Shown piece by piece: positions 43,490 to 53,654 of a stretch of 64,000 nt of DNA. Made by a program: the position numbers and the translations under genes. The stretch covers positions 3,286,001 to 3,350,000 of the forward strand of contig JAGYXB010000825.1 in the NCBI GenBank assembly GCA_022495005.1, read 5' to 3'. Source of the DNA: Rhyacophila brunnea (lineage: Eukaryota; Arthropoda; Insecta; Trichoptera; Rhyacophilidae). Each line of letters opens with the position of its first letter. Positions within the stretch are counted from its first letter, which is position 1. The notes beneath the pieces are model-generated. The model worked only from the letters and a program-made list of their open reading frames with translations. It ran no database searches and was not told where the DNA came from.

Positions 43490-43850
43490 GAGCTCTGGTC
43501 TTCTTAAGTCATCTTCTGCAGTCTGGTCTATCTTCCGTAATCCTCTTCCAATAAGGAATTCCAATATTTTGTGTATCCCGGACCAAGCCATCTAACCACC
43601 GGAATTTGGATCTCCCAACACCCATCTACCCACACAGTTTCACATCACAAACTTTCCTAACCGGTCGGCACAGATTGAACATGACCAGCCCATTTTAGTC
43701 GATAATTTTTTATAGTTAGTATTATGTTGGGTTCCTCAGATTGTTCGTAGACTTCGCGGTTGTGGCGTATACTCCACACTCTATCTTCATTCTTAGCTCT
43801 AAAAATCGCTCTCAGGATCTTTCGTCAGAAAATGTATTCAAAATAGTTCC
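43490..43850 (-). pseudogene. LINE ORF2 C-terminal fragment
   Basis: The minus strand, in broken frames, reads RKILRAIFRAKNEDRVWSIR, HNREVYEQSEEPNIILTIKN, YRLKWAGHVQSVPTG. The pattern 'KILR-IF----E---W--R-N-E-Y----EP-I---IK--RL-WAGHV' is widespread in the C-terminal part of RTE-like insect LINEs. The copy has stops and frameshifts and no catalytic domain. Confidence 0.8.
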
Positions 43851-43859
43851 TGATGATAA

Positions 43860-44010
43860 TTCATTTATTTCTGTTAAGTCTCCGTGCCTTTCTCTCCCAT
43901 GACACTTATTTATTAAATTACGTCTTTCAGTAAACTTATTCAAAGTTCCTTTGAGAGTGTGGCGATCTCAGTCTTGGGTATCTGCTCCTGAGACATTACT
44001 AGGCGTAAAA
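43860..44010 (-). repeat. Dispersed repeat family D, copy
   Basis: GTCTCCGTGCCTTTCTCTCC, CATGACACTTATTTATTAAA, then CTTTGAGAGTGTGGCGATCT, CAGTCTTGGGTATCTGCTCC, TGAGACATTA; this is the inverse of 49400-49545. Confidence 0.65.
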
Positions 44011-44165
44011 AAACTGCTGATGCTTCACATCCAAACATAAGGCCTTGTGGTAAGACAGAGCGTGACGATCTCAGTCTTGGGCATCTTCTCCTGAGACATT
44101 CCCAGGCATGAAAAACTGCTGATGCTTCACATCCAAATATAGGGCCTCGTGATAAGAGAGAGCGT
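43958..44165. repeat. Tandem duplication, 2 units of about 103 bp
   Basis: The unit GCGATCTCAGTCTTGGGTAT ... CTGCTGATGCTTCACATCCA ... AAGGCCTTGTGGTAAGACAG is repeated with a period of about 103 bases (first CGATCTCAG at 43963, second at 44066). It lies between a family-D copy and a LINE end. Confidence 0.85.
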
Positions 44166-44189
44166 GGTGAGAGGCGGGTTGATTTAGTT

Positions 44190-44572
44190 TAGAGGGATCT
44201 TTATTTGTGTTGTCTACAAATACGTTTAAACGGTTGCGGTAGGAGGCGGTCGGAACGCCTCAGGAGTCGTCCATGTAACAGCAACACATCTCAAACTGTG
44301 TGGCATGTCATCAACGACTGCCCTATACTAGAAAGGGAGCGATGGACTCTCAAGACTTGGTGTAGACAGCATAATCATGAAATTGACCTCCAAAAGCCTC
44401 ACGAAGTACTAAGCAATAAAACAACACAAGAACACTACACAAAATATTTAATCCTGGCCATAAAGAAAATTAAAGATGTAAATGGAGGAACATAATTAGC
44501 CTGACATCAATGCAACTAACCCACTCAACCACCTTGTACGAAAAAGCAAGGGCATGGTTATTAATAAAAAAA
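44190..44572 (+). pseudogene. LINE ORF2 end and 3' tail (SINE partner family)
   Basis: The frame reads CNSNTSQTVWHVINDCPILE, RERWTLKTW and ends IKKIKDVNGGT, stop. The 'C-----T--H-INDCP' pattern is the C-terminal zinc-knuckle-like end of several insect LINEs. After the stop come about 40 bases and then CAACCACCTTGTACGAAAAA, GCAAGGGCATGGTTATTAAT and an A-run at 44565. The same tail ends the three family-S SINEs, making this the likely partner LINE. 5'-truncated, no catalytic domain. Confidence 0.82.
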
Positions 44573-44949
44573 AATAACGAGTGGTTGTTCCGCTGCAGTA
44601 TGTGTACACTGCGCTCAGATTGAATAAAGATATTAATTGTCTTTATACAAAAAAGCCTATTCAAAGAATAGTTACGCCATTGAGCTATTTTTACACAACT
44701 AACTTACATAAAATATTTAATTACAATAGTATAATATTATTATTTTATGATTCTATTTATTCAGACTCTCGTTATATTTTTGTTTGAATGGGTACGCCAT
44801 TTCATTCAGTGAATAGTCCTTAGAGAGTAATGCGAGCGGAGTCTCTTTTAAGGTTGTGTACACAAGTCAGACTCACATAACATTTGTCACCGCAGGATGG
44901 GAAATCCAACAACACAGACGATCACTCTCACTTTTGACTTGAAGCCAAA

Positions 44950-45040
44950 GTTATAAGAAGATATTGAAGCCTTTTCTGATATACCAACGTTAATTCTATT
45001 TTGATTCAATAACTTTACTAATGATATATTATGTTAAGCG
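44950..45040 (+). repeat. Partial copy of the 45089-45524 palindrome
   Basis: GAAGCCTTTTCTGATATACC, then AACGTTAATTCTATTTTGAT resembles the inner part of the neighbouring palindrome (AAAAGCCTTTTCTGATATAC, CAATAGTTATTCTATTTTAA). A truncated sister copy is likely. Confidence 0.6.
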
Positions 45041-45088
45041 TGTAAGAAGAAGTGTTTTCCAATATTTATAATATCGTCACTGTCCAAG

Positions 45089-45524
45089 CCAATTGTCGTA
45101 ACCCTCAGTTTTTACCGAAGTAACATTTTGATGGCAATGAATTTATTGCATACCCTTACATGAACTGGTCAAGTATCATAAATCCTTTCCTAAAAGCCTT
45201 TTCTGATATACCAATAGTTATTCTATTTTAATTTAACAACTAATCATAATACAGTAATATTATGTTAACACAATGCTTACGGGCCCTTTTAATTAATTTT
45301 GTAATTAACTTGTTAATTTGCATTTGAAAAGTAATTAGCAAAAACACAATTTTGTGCGGCCCGTAAGCTATGGTTGTTAAATTAAAATAGAATTAATATT
45401 GGTATATCAGAAAAGGCTTTTAGGAAAGGATTTATGATACTTGGCCAGTTCGTGTAAGAGTATGCAATAAGTCCATTGTCATCAAAATGTCATTTCAGTG
45501 AAAAGTGAGGGTTACGACAATTGG
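45089..45524. mobile_element. Long palindromic (foldback) element, 436 bp
   Basis: The arms are 45089-45239 and 45374-45524, inverse of each other for about 150 bases: each begins CCAATTGTCGTAACCCTCA and runs through TTGATGGCAATG, GCATAC, CAAGTATCATAAATCCTTTC, CTAAAAGCCTTTTCTGATAT. A second inner pair (GCTTACGGGCC / GGCCCGTAAGC) extends the hairpin. No ORF, no duplication found. Confidence 0.9.
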
Positions 45525-45544
45525 CCTATACAGTTACGATATGG

Positions 45545-45770
45545 TACCACTAAAAATACGGCGCCGGACGGGAATCTAACCTACACCTATCAGATTTGCG
45601 TCAATTACGACGATTAGATAATATTAACACTTTTTTTTCAAAAAGATTTCTCCTAATAGGTATAAATATATCTAGGGTACTTTCAAAGTATGTATGTTCA
45701 ATAAAATAATGTTATAATATTCTCAAACCTTGTGATTTATTTGTTTAATAAAAAAATAGTTTCTCAAATG
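45545..45770 (-). repeat. tRNA-like repeat family B, related copy (inverted partner of 45930)
   Basis: The minus strand carries a tRNA-like segment with a degenerate B box (GGTTAGATTCCCGTCC) and AATTGACGCAAATCTGATAG. To its right the + strand has TTCTCCTAATAGGTATAAAT, GTATGTTCAATAAAATAATG and CTTGTGATTTATTTGTTTAA, a tail-to-head junction of family B. Confidence 0.6.
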
Positions 45771-45929
45771 ATTAGGAAGTACAAGTAGGTTATAACTAAA
45801 ATTTGGAAAGATCCTGATGTTGGATGTGAATAAAAGTAAATATGTACCTCACATTGATACCTTGAATCAAACCATAATAATCCATTTCCAAAGTTAACGC
45901 AATTAAGACATTTAAGAGGTATGAATTTT

Positions 45930-46075
45930 AGCTAATTTTGTCGTAATTAAGTAGTAGTCTAGTGGTTCAATGGAAAAGCATATTGACGCAAATTCGATGG
46001 ATGCGGGTTCGATTCCCGCCCGGCGTCGTATTTTTTCTAATAGGTATATATCTGATGTGTGTTCAAATTATAATA
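45930..46075 (+). repeat. tRNA-like repeat family B, related copy with intact B box
   Basis: TTTGTCGTAATTAAGTAGTA, then an A-box-like TAGTGGTTCAATGGAAAAG, ATTGACGCAAATTCGATGGA and the B box GGGTTCGATTCCCGCCC, followed by TCTAATAGGTATATATCTGA. It forms an inverted pair with 45545-45770. It folds poorly as a tRNA. Confidence 0.65.
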
Positions 46076-46079
46076 TATG

Positions 46080-46710
46080 GAAAACTAAATTAGCAAAGTA
46101 CCTAGCTGATATTGAATATATGATTACTATTGTAGACGGTTTATGATTTTAGCCATAAAATGCACCGACTAAGTCAACAGTAAAAAATGAACACGTTAAA
46201 AGCATCGAGTACTAAATTTAAAATGCATTTGGCGTCCATTCATTAATTTTACCTGGAATTTTTTACATCTATTGTTTTATAGACGAATTTTTACTTACAT
46301 AGGTGTAATATATAGATTTTTACTCCCCTATCGCATTCATCATATTTACATTAAAATGGGCGTTTTGTGCAACCACACCACTCAAAAAACGAAGAGAAAG
46401 ACTCGAAAATATAGTCGGTGATATCTATACAATACAACAATATGTTAACAGGATGCTGAAATTGAATAAAATTTCAATATATATATAATTTCGTTGTATA
46501 AAAAAATGTGTGTAGCCTTCTATCACGGCTACAATAAAATATATATGGAAACGTGTTAACTAGCACTAGTTGTCAAAAGTATTAAAAAAAATAATTAGTT
46601 TTCTGAAAATTATAGAAACAAATCATTGTGTTTTTTAGGATAAGGAAATCACCTTTCTCTCACACAAAAAAAATATTTCCATACCTACCTAATATGAGCA
46701 TATTTTATTA
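46080..46710. other. Non-coding stretch
   Basis: No gene or repeat partner recognised. Confidence 0.35.
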
Positions 46711-46716
46711 CCACGT

Positions 46717-47215
46717 TTTTCTTAGCTCGCATTCTTGTTTGTCCGGTGGTTGTTTATCCAGTACAAATCTTGCAATCGATTTTTAACTAACTTCCCGACT
46801 AGCTAGACATTTGAAACTTTTAGAATATATCAGAACACGATGCCAATGCATTCTTTTAATACTTTTAGCCATCTTTAAGTAGAATTGAATTCATTTTCAG
46901 TTAATTCTGTTTTGTATGCAAAGTTATTTTGGAAGAAATTCGTAATCCAATCCACTATTATTGGTTGCTAAGGGAGTGGTCCTAGCAACTTAATTATAAA
47001 TATATACGTGCGTTACTATGGAATTCAAAATGACACTTCAGTATTCTATATTATTTGTTTGTTTGTTGCAAAATAGCAAAAAAATGATTTGTTGACAATT
47101 GCCTTATTTGTCCTAAATTAGTAATACATAGAATTGTCAAGTTTATAATATGATTCAACAAAAAATTTAAAAACATGGTAGGTATATAAAAAGTTCTTTT
47201 TATCTTGTAATTCTT
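46717..47215 (+). repeat. Dispersed repeat family A (ACCACGTTTTT), copy 3
   Basis: ACCACGTTTTTCTTAGCTCG, TTGTCCGGTGGTTGTTTATC, CTTGCAATCGATTTTTAACT, AACACGATGCCAATGCATTC, ATTATTGGTTGCTAAGGGAG, then AAATTTAAAAACATGGTAGG and AAAAAGTTCTTTTTATCTTG. About 1.1 kb before a same-strand copy. Confidence 0.85.
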
Positions 47216-47219
47216 CTTC

Positions 47220-48280
47220 AATTCATCATCTGTCAGAAAAATATATTTCACTTGTTTCGAATATTGTAACTATATTCAAAAAGTGTGACCTCATACATAT
47301 TATTAGAACATATTAGTATGTATAAAACTATGCTTGATCATCGATTCAAATACATATTTTTACATTCTGGATTTACTATTAATTAACTGATTTAATTGCT
47401 TTCGCGAATAGTTATTTATAAATATTATTCCACTAACTAATGTGTTGCAAAATGTATGACACCTTTTTCATATTAAATGAATGTAATGCTACCATCAATT
47501 TGAGTCTCGAAGTAAAAAACGTGTGTTCGAATATCACTCCATTTCTAATTTTGAGCAAAATTTTTGAGGCTTTTCAAAATAATTTAGTTTTAATTTTAGA
47601 ATCACAAATAATTCATAAATTTTGTACATATTTAATTACCACTCTTAAAAAAAATGTTCAATTAAAAACTATATAGGTATCTCTTTTCTAATTTAAGTAC
47701 CCGTGTCAAAAATCTTTTAATATTCATAAAATAAGCCATCCTAATACTCTTTATGTGATGTGATCTAAATGAAATAAACTACGTTCCCTGTAAAAAAATC
47801 GATACTAACTTGAGTTGAGTTCTAAGGTTATACTTAATTTATTAAAAGTGTTTTTACTGAAAATCTAATTAAAAAACTGTCTCCTTTTTAAAAGATTTTA
47901 TTATTGAATTTTTAAAGGCAAAAATTCTACAACACGAAAGGATATTTTGTGACAAGGAACAAGAAAAAAGTTTATCCGAAGCACAGGTGTAGACCGGGTT
48001 TTACAAATTGGAGGATGCTAATTTTTGCTTGCACTCAAAATTTTCCAAGCATAAATGTCGGTTTACATGGTTTATCTTGTCCCCGTTTGCGACGTACATT
48101 TTTAATTTAGAAACGTATCATTATGTAACCATGTTCTAGATAGAGGCTTTACTTCAGAAAGTGATTCTAGTGGATGCTGGTTTATATAATAGCTTATTTA
48201 CTCTAGCAAAATTTTAAGAATGTTTATTTTTTCACGCGTAAAAACTACCTTTTTATTATTTCATTATCATTACAGCATTT
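47220..48280. other. A+T-rich non-coding stretch
   Basis: No gene or repeat recognised. The 78-codon + ORF at 47440-47676 has no motif. Confidence 0.35.
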
Positions 48281-48289
48281 TTATTATTA

Positions 48290-48745
48290 CAACGTTTTTC
48301 TTAGTTCGTATTCTTATTTGTCCAGTGGTTGTTTGTCCAGTACAAATCTTGCAATCGATTTTTAACTAACTTTCCGACTAGTTAGACATTTGAAACTTTT
48401 AGAATATATCAGAACACGATGCCAATGCATTTTTTTAATACTTTTAGCCATCTTTAAGTAGAATTGAATTCATTTTCAGTTAATTCTGTTTTGTATAAAA
48501 GTTATTTCGAAGAAATCCGTAAAAAGTAAAACTATTATTGGTTGCTAAGTGGATCCTAGCAACTAAATTATTAATATTAATATATACGTGCGTTATTATG
48601 GAAATCAATATGACATTTCAGTATTATTTCTATCAAGTACAATTTTTTTGATCGTTTAAGCTAGTCAAGTCAAGTTTATATGATTCAACAGAAAATTTAA
48701 AAACGTTGTATATAAAAAGTTCTTTTAATCTCGTAATTATTATTA
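48290..48745 (+). repeat. Dispersed repeat family A, copy 4
   Basis: ACAACGTTTTTCTTAGTTCG, TTGTCCAGTGGTTGTTTGTC, CTTGCAATCGATTTTTAACT, AACACGATGCCAATGCATTT, GGTTGCTAAGTGGATCCTAG, GATCGTTTAAGCTAGTCAAG, AATTTAAAAACGTTGTATAT. It keeps the GATCGTTTAAGCTAGTC block also seen in copy 1 but lost from copies 2 and 3. Confidence 0.85.
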
Positions 48746-48749
48746 TATT

Positions 48750-49340
48750 ACATTTACGCATAGTTATATTTACATTAATAGTAGCCTTCAATAGAATACT
48801 AAATGTAAAAAAAAAGATAAATTTATATTTGGAGGTATGATAATATTGAGGGGATAGGGTCGTTGTTGCTTGGTTGTTGAGATGAGAGTTTATTTGTTGA
48901 TACAAAAATACACTGATTACAACAATTTGGATGATCACTTATAAATTGATTATAATTGCGTGTAAAGATGTACTGGTGAGATCGATATGATCAAGAGATT
49001 AATTCTATTAATAAAATGAGAAACTTCATTCGAATGGAATATCGTATGTATTATGTCGAGTGAAGAACTCGTGACGGACTCGATGAGTTGAATGAGGATT
49101 CATAGATTGTCTTTATTATTTATATTAATGCGGTACATAATAATATATTACAAGAGATTTTGTCGTAATTACCAATCAAAACAGACCTTACTGACCTAGT
49201 TATGATTGAGAAAATGGTGATAATTATTATTGTTCTATTGTTTTGTTTTAATAATAAAATCCATATATTAAAGTAAGTCATTGCTATTCATTGCATTGGT
49301 ATGATTGCTACACATATTATAAGCAAGATGAGATTATCAA
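48750..49340. other. Non-coding stretch
   Basis: Nothing recognised. Confidence 0.35.
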
Positions 49341-49344
49341 CACA

Positions 49345-49545
49345 AACAATGACCCCTCCAAGCCAATCCTTCCCGCACAACACTCGGTCATAATCGAGCC
49401 TATCACGAAACCCTACACGGTAATGTCTCAGGAGCAGATACCCAAGACTGCGATCGCCACGCTCTCAAGTGAGCTTTGAAAACTGAGTTTATTGAGTTGA
49501 CTTAAGCTAATAACAAGTGTCATGGGGATTGGACTAATAAAAAGG
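49345..49545 (+). repeat. Dispersed repeat family D, copy
   Basis: ACCCCTCCAAGCCAATCCTT, ACAACACTCGGTCATAATCG, AGCCTATCACGAAACCCTAC, ATGTCTCAGGAGCAGATACC, CGCTCTCAAGTGAGCTTTGA, CAAGTGTCATGGGGATTGGA. The most complete + strand copy. Confidence 0.7.
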
Positions 49546-49549
49546 AAAA

Positions 49550-50865
49550 AGTATTTAATTATAAATATAATACAAAAAATAAAGCAAAACAATACGGACA
49601 TACAAAAACTATGTGAAAAATTCTTCATGTCCGCAGGAAGACGCCGCAAAAAGTACATCGACGGCCTGCCATATGAGCAACATAAAGAAAATATCTAAAT
49701 CTCCGCGCCTTAAACTGAGGCGTAGTTACATTGTTTACCCATCGCGCTGTAGGCTCTTTGCACAGTAGAAGACTATTTTGACGATGAGTGCACAAAACAA
49801 GGTCAAACGTTACAATTTTAATGACGAATGTGTAAACGTGTGGTTATGCTCACCTACCGTCCGTAACCTAGAGTAGACGAACTTCATGGGCGATAACCCT
49901 TAATATTCTATGTGTTTTTATATCTGTATTTTTGCCATACGAATATTTGTATTGTGGTGGTGTTTTACATTATAAGTTGGCGCCAAAAATATATTACGTC
50001 TGCATTTTCTTTTTAAAGTTACATCAAGTTATCAATATTTCAAATATTAACACAATTTCAAAGATTCTCTTGTCACAGAAATCGAATACGCCTATATTTC
50101 TGTATTTTTTAAGTAAATTACAAGTCACTACTTTGGAGGGAAATATACATAAAGTATGTAACTTTCTTACATCAGTAAATCTTAACTTAGGGTTAAAGCT
50201 AAATGACGATAGTGTCTGTTCATGTGACCTTGTAACATTCAAACTATTTTACATTATACATAATTTTTATTTAATGCAAATGTGTGATTGTTGGAAATTC
50301 TTTCGTCAAACGATGTCTACGCCAACCCTTTTAAAACGATCGAATATCATGGAAAATTTTCTACAACCTGCCGTCATTATAAACGTATTAAGAAAATAAT
50401 ATCTCTGAAGATATTAAATATTTAAAGTAAATTTTAGACACACTCTATTACAGTAAAAAGTTATGGATGAAAGCACTTGAGATTATTTTCTTATTCGGTT
50501 TAATAGTATGCATTAAAAAGTTCTATTTTTGTAAAGGATTAAGTGCTTTATACTCGTAACTACACTAATATTTAAATGAAAAAAAAACAAATTGATAATA
50601 ATATTTTTATTCAATTCTACAATGTGGAGGTGTATTTGTCAATATTCCAGTTAGGTATAACACCATTATTATCATTAATATACTTGATGGTATTACAGTT
50701 AATTATGGAACAATAAACTAACCAGTAGAATTTAATACAATTTATATTAGTGTGCGTACTGCCTGTGTTTCTGTATGACTGTGTCACTTGGCATCTTACT
50801 AAGCTTCAATAGTATCAGATTTTGAGCTTTGAAAATCGATATCTCCGTCAAATTTTAGGAATACA
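49550..50865. other. Non-coding stretch containing an unassigned 155-codon ORF
   Basis: The + ORF at 49932-50399 (MPYEYLYCGGVLHYKLAPKI ... IMENFLQPAVIINVLRK) is long for A+T-rich DNA but has biased hydrophobic composition, no recognised domain, no neighbouring coding evidence and no relative in the window. I do not call it a gene. The rest is featureless. Confidence 0.35.
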
Positions 50866-50869
50866 TTTG

Positions 50870-51080
50870 TATAACCACGTTACAAACACTCGTAAGCGGA
50901 CACGACAGCCCTCTGTGATTGAAGTAATCACGAAGAAACGCTACCGTAATTGGGATATGTGGGAGAGTGTAACTCTCTGTACCTTTGTATCATAACCTCA
51001 AGGGTTTCGCTGGCCCTTCCTCACCCTGCAGTGGTGCTACAAAAGCTACGCTGTAGGTTCGACAATACCGCGCCGTTACA
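50870..51080 (+). repeat. Dispersed repeat family I, copy 2
   Basis: GC-richer block with CAAGGGTTTCGCTGGCCCTT, CCTCACCCTGCAGTGGTGCT and ACAAAAGCTACGCTGTAGG. Related to the inverse of 12550-12725. Origin unknown. Confidence 0.45.
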
Positions 51081-51084
51081 GGAT

Positions 51085-51485
51085 GAATAATAATTATTAT
51101 AGATATGTTTTGATTTTGTTCACTGCCAACCAATTTTTACTAGGTGGACACTTGTAGGCCAGCTATTTTCGGAATAAAATAAATCCTTTAAAATATATGA
51201 AATAGGAACAGAATGATAAATCTTTGTGAACATTTATCAACACAACATGTTTATCAAGTTTATTGTAAATATGTTCACACTAAAATAATAAATATTGTTT
51301 AGAAAATATACACAAAATGTTTATTCAGAAGTTATGACGTTTACAAGAACCCGCGAATATATTCGTCCGTGGCCTGATCGCATACATGATTTGGCGAGTC
51401 AATTCGTCCGAGGCACGGATCAGGTAATATTATGTATGTATTATAACATATATGGTATATCTAATTTATTATACATATTACATAT
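51085..51485. other. Non-coding stretch
   Basis: The + ORF at 51295-51567 (VRPWPDRIHDLASQFVRGT-like, really IRPWPDRIHDLASQ) runs into family-J repeat and shows no known domain. Confidence 0.3.
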
Positions 51486-51489
51486 CTTT

Positions 51490-51600
51490 AACATTTGGAT
51501 GTCATACCTACCAGTGGAGAAGGGTGGAAGTAAGCTGCTAAGATCCGACATAAATAGTGCACACTGAACGCATTTGTTTTAATTGAACAAAGATTATAAT
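51490..51600 (+). repeat. Dispersed repeat family J, copy 2
   Basis: GTGGAGAAGGGTGGAAGTAA, GATCCGACATAAATAGTGCA, TTGAACAAAGATTATAATGT. Matches 19720-19860. Confidence 0.65.
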
Positions 51601-51604
51601 GTGT

Positions 51605-51980
51605 ATATAATGTGTGACAATTGTCAAAATTCAATTAAAACCTGGCTAATCGAAGCCATAGTAGTAGACAATAGTAAAAAAAATATTCGTTTATCTATAA
51701 AATATCCAAAATATGTCACTGAACCATACATAATTTTAAATATTTTATGGATAGAAGAATATTATTTTTTATCGATTATTGTTTGGGTAAGCACGATTTA
51801 ATAATAATTTTAAAAACTAACCAACACAATGTTATGTTTTTTAATTCAACGATAACAAAATAAGTATGACTGAAAAAGTGTGCAATATTATGTCGGATTG
51901 CCCATAGCATACCTTAACTAATATGATTTGGTTAAGCCAGGGTTTAATTGATTTTTTTAAAAATACCAGCAACTTCTACA
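51605..51980. other. Non-coding stretch between two inverted family-J copies
   Basis: No gene recognised. It is flanked by family J in opposite orientations (51490 + and 51985 -), so the whole 51490-52100 block could be one larger inverted structure. Confidence 0.35.
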
Positions 51981-51984
51981 ATTT

Positions 51985-52100
51985 GTATTCTTAGTTCAAT
52001 GAAAACAAATATGTATCAGTATCAAAGTTTCATGTGCACTATTTATGTTGAATCTTAATAACCTACCCCCCTCACCACTGATATCTACTAATAAATTAAT
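51985..52100 (-). repeat. Dispersed repeat family J, copy 3 (inverted)
   Basis: GTTCAATGAAAACAAATATG, ATGTGCACTATTTATGTTGA, CCCCCTCACCACTGATATCT on the + strand; inverse of 51490-51600. Confidence 0.55.
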
Positions 52101-52104
52101 ATAA

Positions 52105-52900
52105 ATTATTTTAATTTTAATTATGCATGTTTTTTATGGAAACTCTATAATTTGTTTTAATTAAATTTTCAATCGATGAAAGTTAGTAGTTCTAGAAAAT
52201 GCCATCACACAATTTAATACTTTGTCACCGCATTGGTTAGAAAATACGGAAAGGTTTTCGTTTACCTTTTTGGGGATACATGAATTTTTAATAGTATTGC
52301 TGGATAGATGGTCCCAGATACCTTATTTCACATACTAAATACTTTCCTTAGAGTGATTTAAACGAAACCACATAATATAAACGTGAAACTGCTCACGTGA
52401 TGTTTTAATAATACGTGACGCAATTTAAATAACTATTTTGTATTCATTAAATAATTTAATTTAAAATGTACTAGAAAAATTATTTGTTTTCAAAATATTG
52501 GGGCCAGGTTAAATTGTATCTACATCCTTCGGATTTCTACCAATGTCCTTTATTATTTTAATAACTGCAATGGTCGCCCAAAATAACGAAATTTTAAAAT
52601 ACCTTAGAGTTCCTAAACGTCTTCTATCACCCGATAAAATTATCTTTTTTGAGGTCAATATATGTGTCCGGTATCTTTATCATTTTTAACGAATAATGCA
52701 GAATGTGTCCTCTTTTAAAATATTTGTTTATTTATTTAACCGTATATTTAACAGTTTACTTCAGTTTTTTTATATCTTTATGAAATGAATCAATACTTGA
52801 TGATTTGAATTTGAAAATATCTTGTTTAAATTATCATCGTAAATGAATAAATTATTTGCTATTCAATTAAAAAATATTTTTAGGACTTTTTTTATTTCTC
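52105..52900. other. A+T-rich non-coding stretch
   Basis: Nothing recognised. Confidence 0.35.
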
Positions 52901-52904
52901 CTAT

Positions 52905-53385
52905 TTAAAAGTAGAAAACAAATAAATATAATACATAATTTCTAAGAAAAATAACCAGGAGAAAAAAACTTTTTTGAAAAATAAACGACACCCAGTAGGA
53001 ATCGAACTTGCGTCTATCGGATTTCGCACCCATGCACATTGTCACAATGCTATAGGTATCCTATCTAATTCCGACACATTTTAACTATTGCCTCTTACAA
53101 TCATCTCTGAAGCGCTTTCCAAAATTAGGTTACTATTCATTGGCGATCGGCTTTTGTATTTTAAATTAAAGTAGGTAATAATATCTACTTTAATTACTAA
53201 CCGACGTCACGTTTTTAGTTGTATCTTACTTGAACTTGCTAATAACTTAATTACTTAACTATTTTTTTCAGCGAATAATTCACAAGATTTAAGAATGTAA
53301 CATTCTTTTTATTGAACATACATAATTTTGAAAACACTTCTGAGGAAATATATAACCAATTTTTTTTTTCTATTGGTTATAATAT
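52905..53385 (-). repeat. tRNA-like repeat family B, copy 5, with unit junction
   Basis: On the minus strand: tRNA-like core with B box AGTTCGATTCC and GCATGGGTGCGAAATCCGAT, preceded by TTAAAATGTGTCGGAATTAG, GCCGATCGCCAATG, GACGTCGGTTAGTAATTAAA. At 53270-53345 the head CACAAGATTTAAGAATGTAA runs straight into TTGAACATACATAATTTTGA, the tail of a further unit, and then TCTGAGGAAATATATAACCA. Confidence 0.75.
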
Positions 53386-53399
53386 TCAATTAATTCAAT

Positions 53400-53650
53400 T
53401 CGTCAATTACCTAGATGGTCTCAGTGCAGTTATGAACTATTCTGAATCAAATCTGTTTCCTGGTATCAGATACTGTTAGCGAGGGCTGTTAAATTGATCA
53501 ATGCACTCTTCAAAGATATGACACATTGTGTACATGTATAATTTAACAGTGATGTGCTGTAAATTATGTTATGTGTATATATATATATTAACTTGTTTAA
53601 TTATAACACATTCTTTTCAAATTTAACTGTCATGTTGTGAATGTTTTGAA
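53400..53650 (+). pseudogene. LINE 3' end fragment
   Basis: TGTTTCCTGGTATCAGATAC, TGTTAGCGAGGGCTGTTAAA and a GTCATGTTGTGAATGTTTTG tail; the same elements appear inverted at 54335-54730. The end of a CR1/jockey-type ORF2 and its untranslated region. Confidence 0.6.
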
Positions 53651-53654
53651 TCCT

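Noticed and set aside
45930..46030. Possible tRNA gene
   Set aside because: Good B box, but no acceptor or anticodon stem; part of a dispersed repeat.
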